NCBI GenBank assembly: GCA_900771045.1 | Contig: CAAGMM010000239.1 | Span: forward strand, 1-7,896 | Reading direction: 5' to 3' | Source: Bacteroidales bacterium | GTDB lineage: Bacteria; Bacteroidota; Bacteroidia; Bacteroidales; F082 | DNA length: 7,896 bases | Shown: piece by piece, positions 6,830 to 7,896 of the stretch | Layout of the letters: the number at the start of each line of letters is the position of its first letter | How positions within the stretch are numbered: the stretch's first letter is position 1 | Notes under the pieces: generated by a model | The model's database searches: none | Seen by the model: the letters and a program-made list of their open reading frames with translations, nothing else | What the model was told of the DNA's origin: nothing | Translations under genes and position numbers: made by a program

Positions 6830-6843
6830 CCTTAAACCTTAAA
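6830..6843. repeat. tandem pair of CCTTAAA
   Basis: Two adjacent copies of CCTTAAA are preceded by a partial relative (CTTTCAA). This is a low-complexity stretch just before the A/T-rich segment leading to the lipoprotein start. No function can be assigned. Confidence 0.6.
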
Positions 6844-6884
6844 CAAACACGACACTATTAACAATTTAATTAAAATAAACAGTT

Positions 6885-7896
6885 ATGTTAAAATGTACAT
6901 TTAAAATCGCGGTGCTTTCACTATCCGCACTCGCGTTCGTCTCTTGTAAGAAAGACGACAAATCCGCCGCTACCGGCGATATGATGAGATTCACCGCCAC
7001 TATCGACAACGGCGGAGCCAAAACAGTTATCGACGGTGTAAACGTGAAATGGACTGGTGATGACCTAATCAACATCAACGGTAAGACGTTCACAGCCGAG
7101 GTTGAAGGCACCGGAGAGACGGCCGTCTTCACCAGCGAGTCCGGCGAAGCCGTGGAAGGGACACCGTACAAGGCACTCTACCCCGAAAGCCTTTACAAAG
7201 GCGAAAACAGCTACAAATTGCCTAACGAGCAGACCTACAACGAGGCGAACAGCCTTTCCGGCATCAACCCGATGTACGCCGAAAGCACCACGACCGAACT
7301 TCAGTTCCACCACATCTGCGGTCTGCTGAAACTCGACGTGAAGGGCGACGGCACTGTGAAAAAGATTGTGGTTGAGGCAGATAAGCCGTTGAGCGGTGAA
7401 TTCACGATAAATGAAGATGGATGTTATGCAGAAGTTGACAACAGCGGAGCCAAAACCGTAACCCTTGACTGCGGCGACGGTGTTGCAATCCACAGCAATA
7501 CTGCCACGACGTTCTACATCGCCCTGCCTCAAGGCAACTACACGAACCTCCAGTTCACGTTGAACAACGGCAGCATTACATGGCCGTCCGAAGCTTTCAG
7601 TATGAAGCTCACCGCCGGCAAGATGCGCACCAAGGAGCTTGCCGACGTGAAGTTCGTGAAGCCGGTGCCGGCACCGCTTCCCGGCGAGTTCACCGTGGGC
7701 ATGGACGGCAGTATTCCGCGGAAGGTCTATTTCTCTAAGGGCAACCTGTACTGCACTCGCAATGGTAGCGAAGATGCATGGTCGTATTCCTTCGCCTTCG
7801 AGGATGAGCAGTACGACTGCAGGAGCTACTACTTCAGTAGCACAAACATAGGGAAAGGCTACAAAGACGGAGTAGAGTACGACACTCCCGCCAACA
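6885..7896 (+). CDS. fimbrillin-like surface lipoprotein, C-terminus missing (partial)
   Basis: The frame is open from the ATG at 6885 to the window end, 337 codons plus one base. The signal peptide is MLKCTFKIAVLS followed by a lipobox AFVSC with lipidation at C21, then KKDDK. This fits a lipoprotein carried to the cell envelope, possibly surface-exposed. Residues about 34-175 resemble the N-terminal domain of Bacteroidota fimbrillin-like proteins: FTATIDNGGAKT, then VKWTGDDLININ, KALYP and a central QFHHICGLLKLDV strand. After a Pro-rich linker near 259-267 (VKPVPAPLPG) a second module starts with a KVYFSKGNLYC strand (280-290), a phrase common in multi-domain Bacteroidota lipoproteins. Ligand and partners are unknown. 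The leader before it is long and structured. The start is supported by the signal peptide and the A-rich upstream bases; there is no Shine-Dalgarno sequence. Confidence 0.85.
   Translation, partial: MLKCTFKIAVLSLSALAFVSCKKDDKSAATGDMMRFTATIDNGGAKTVIDGVNVKWTGDDLININGKTFTAEVEGTGETAVFTSESGEAVEGTPYKALYPESLYKGENSYKLPNEQTYNEANSLSGINPMYAESTTTELQFHHICGLLKLDVKGDGTVKKIVVEADKPLSGEFTINEDGCYAEVDNSGAKTVTLDCGDGVAIHSNTATTFYIALPQGNYTNLQFTLNNGSITWPSEAFSMKLTAGKMRTKELADVKFVKPVPAPLPGEFTVGMDGSIPRKVYFSKGNLYCTRNGSEDAWSYSFAFEDEQYDCRSYYFSSTNIGKGYKDGVEYDTPAN

Larger units (their letters stand above)
6470..6884 (+). other. 415-base region without a conventional gene; possible long leader
   Basis: The region lies between the kinase stop and the lipoprotein ATG. 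It contains, in order: a promoter-like element, two overlapping small ORFs with a ten-C run, a short stem-loop, a 34-bp AATT palindrome, a hairpin with ATGCGG/CCGCAT arms, a CCTTAAA tandem pair and an A/T-rich run-up to the ATG. No TAnnTTTG box was seen in the last 100 bases before the lipoprotein. Its transcript may therefore begin near 6527 and carry a leader of about 360 bases. Confidence 0.5.

Noticed and set aside
6731..6843. Remnant of an insertion sequence or CRISPR-like array
   Set aside because: No transposase fragment, target-site duplication or regular spacer pattern is present; only single palindromes and a two-copy 7-bp repeat are seen.
7065..7532. 155-residue minus-strand open frame inside the right-hand lipoprotein gene
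   Set aside because: It is a shadow of the plus-strand lipoprotein, which has a signal peptide and recognisable domain sequence in the opposite direction.

Overview
The window looks like a contig from a member of the Bacteroidota, probably an uncultured Bacteroidales-type organism recovered by metagenome assembly. The evidence is: -7 boxes of the TAnnTTTG type before the genes, with a TTTG element about 21-24 bases further upstream; A-rich leaders without Shine-Dalgarno sequences; two short-signal lipoproteins whose lipobox is FVSC followed by KK; a topoisomerase I without zinc fingers; and a GHMP kinase of the Bacteroidota 'GYDIA' type. The first 18 bases are not genomic: they match the end of the Illumina TruSeq read-2 adapter.

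Left arm (about 19-1596, minus strand): a two-gene operon. A Gfo/Idh/MocA-family NAD(P)-dependent oxidoreductase comes first. Five bases after its stop comes a lipoprotein of unknown function, cut off by the adapter/contig edge.

Divergent intergenic region (1597-1813): one good Bacteroidota promoter faces each way. Between them lies a four-copy 8-bp tandem repeat.

Centre (1814-6469, plus strand): a tight three-gene run of topA (DNA topoisomerase I), a class II HMG-CoA reductase with all catalytic residues present, and a GYDIA-family GHMP kinase. Gaps are 26 and 10 bases, so the topA promoter probably drives all three. The last two genes point to a mevalonate route to isoprenoids. The kinase is a candidate for one of the mevalonate or phosphomevalonate phosphorylation steps, but its substrate cannot be read from sequence.

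Right arm (6470-7896): a 415-base region without a conventional gene, followed by the N-terminal 337 residues of a lipoprotein with a fimbrillin-like module and the start of a second module. The 415-base region is not empty. It has a promoter-like sequence, two overlapping small ORFs that share a run of ten C, a small stem-loop, a 34-bp AATT-rich imperfect palindrome, a 6-bp-arm hairpin and a short tandem repeat. No second promoter is visible close to the lipoprotein, so this may be a long 5' leader. It is the least ordinary part of the window.

No RNA genes, CRISPR array, transposase or complete mobile element was seen.
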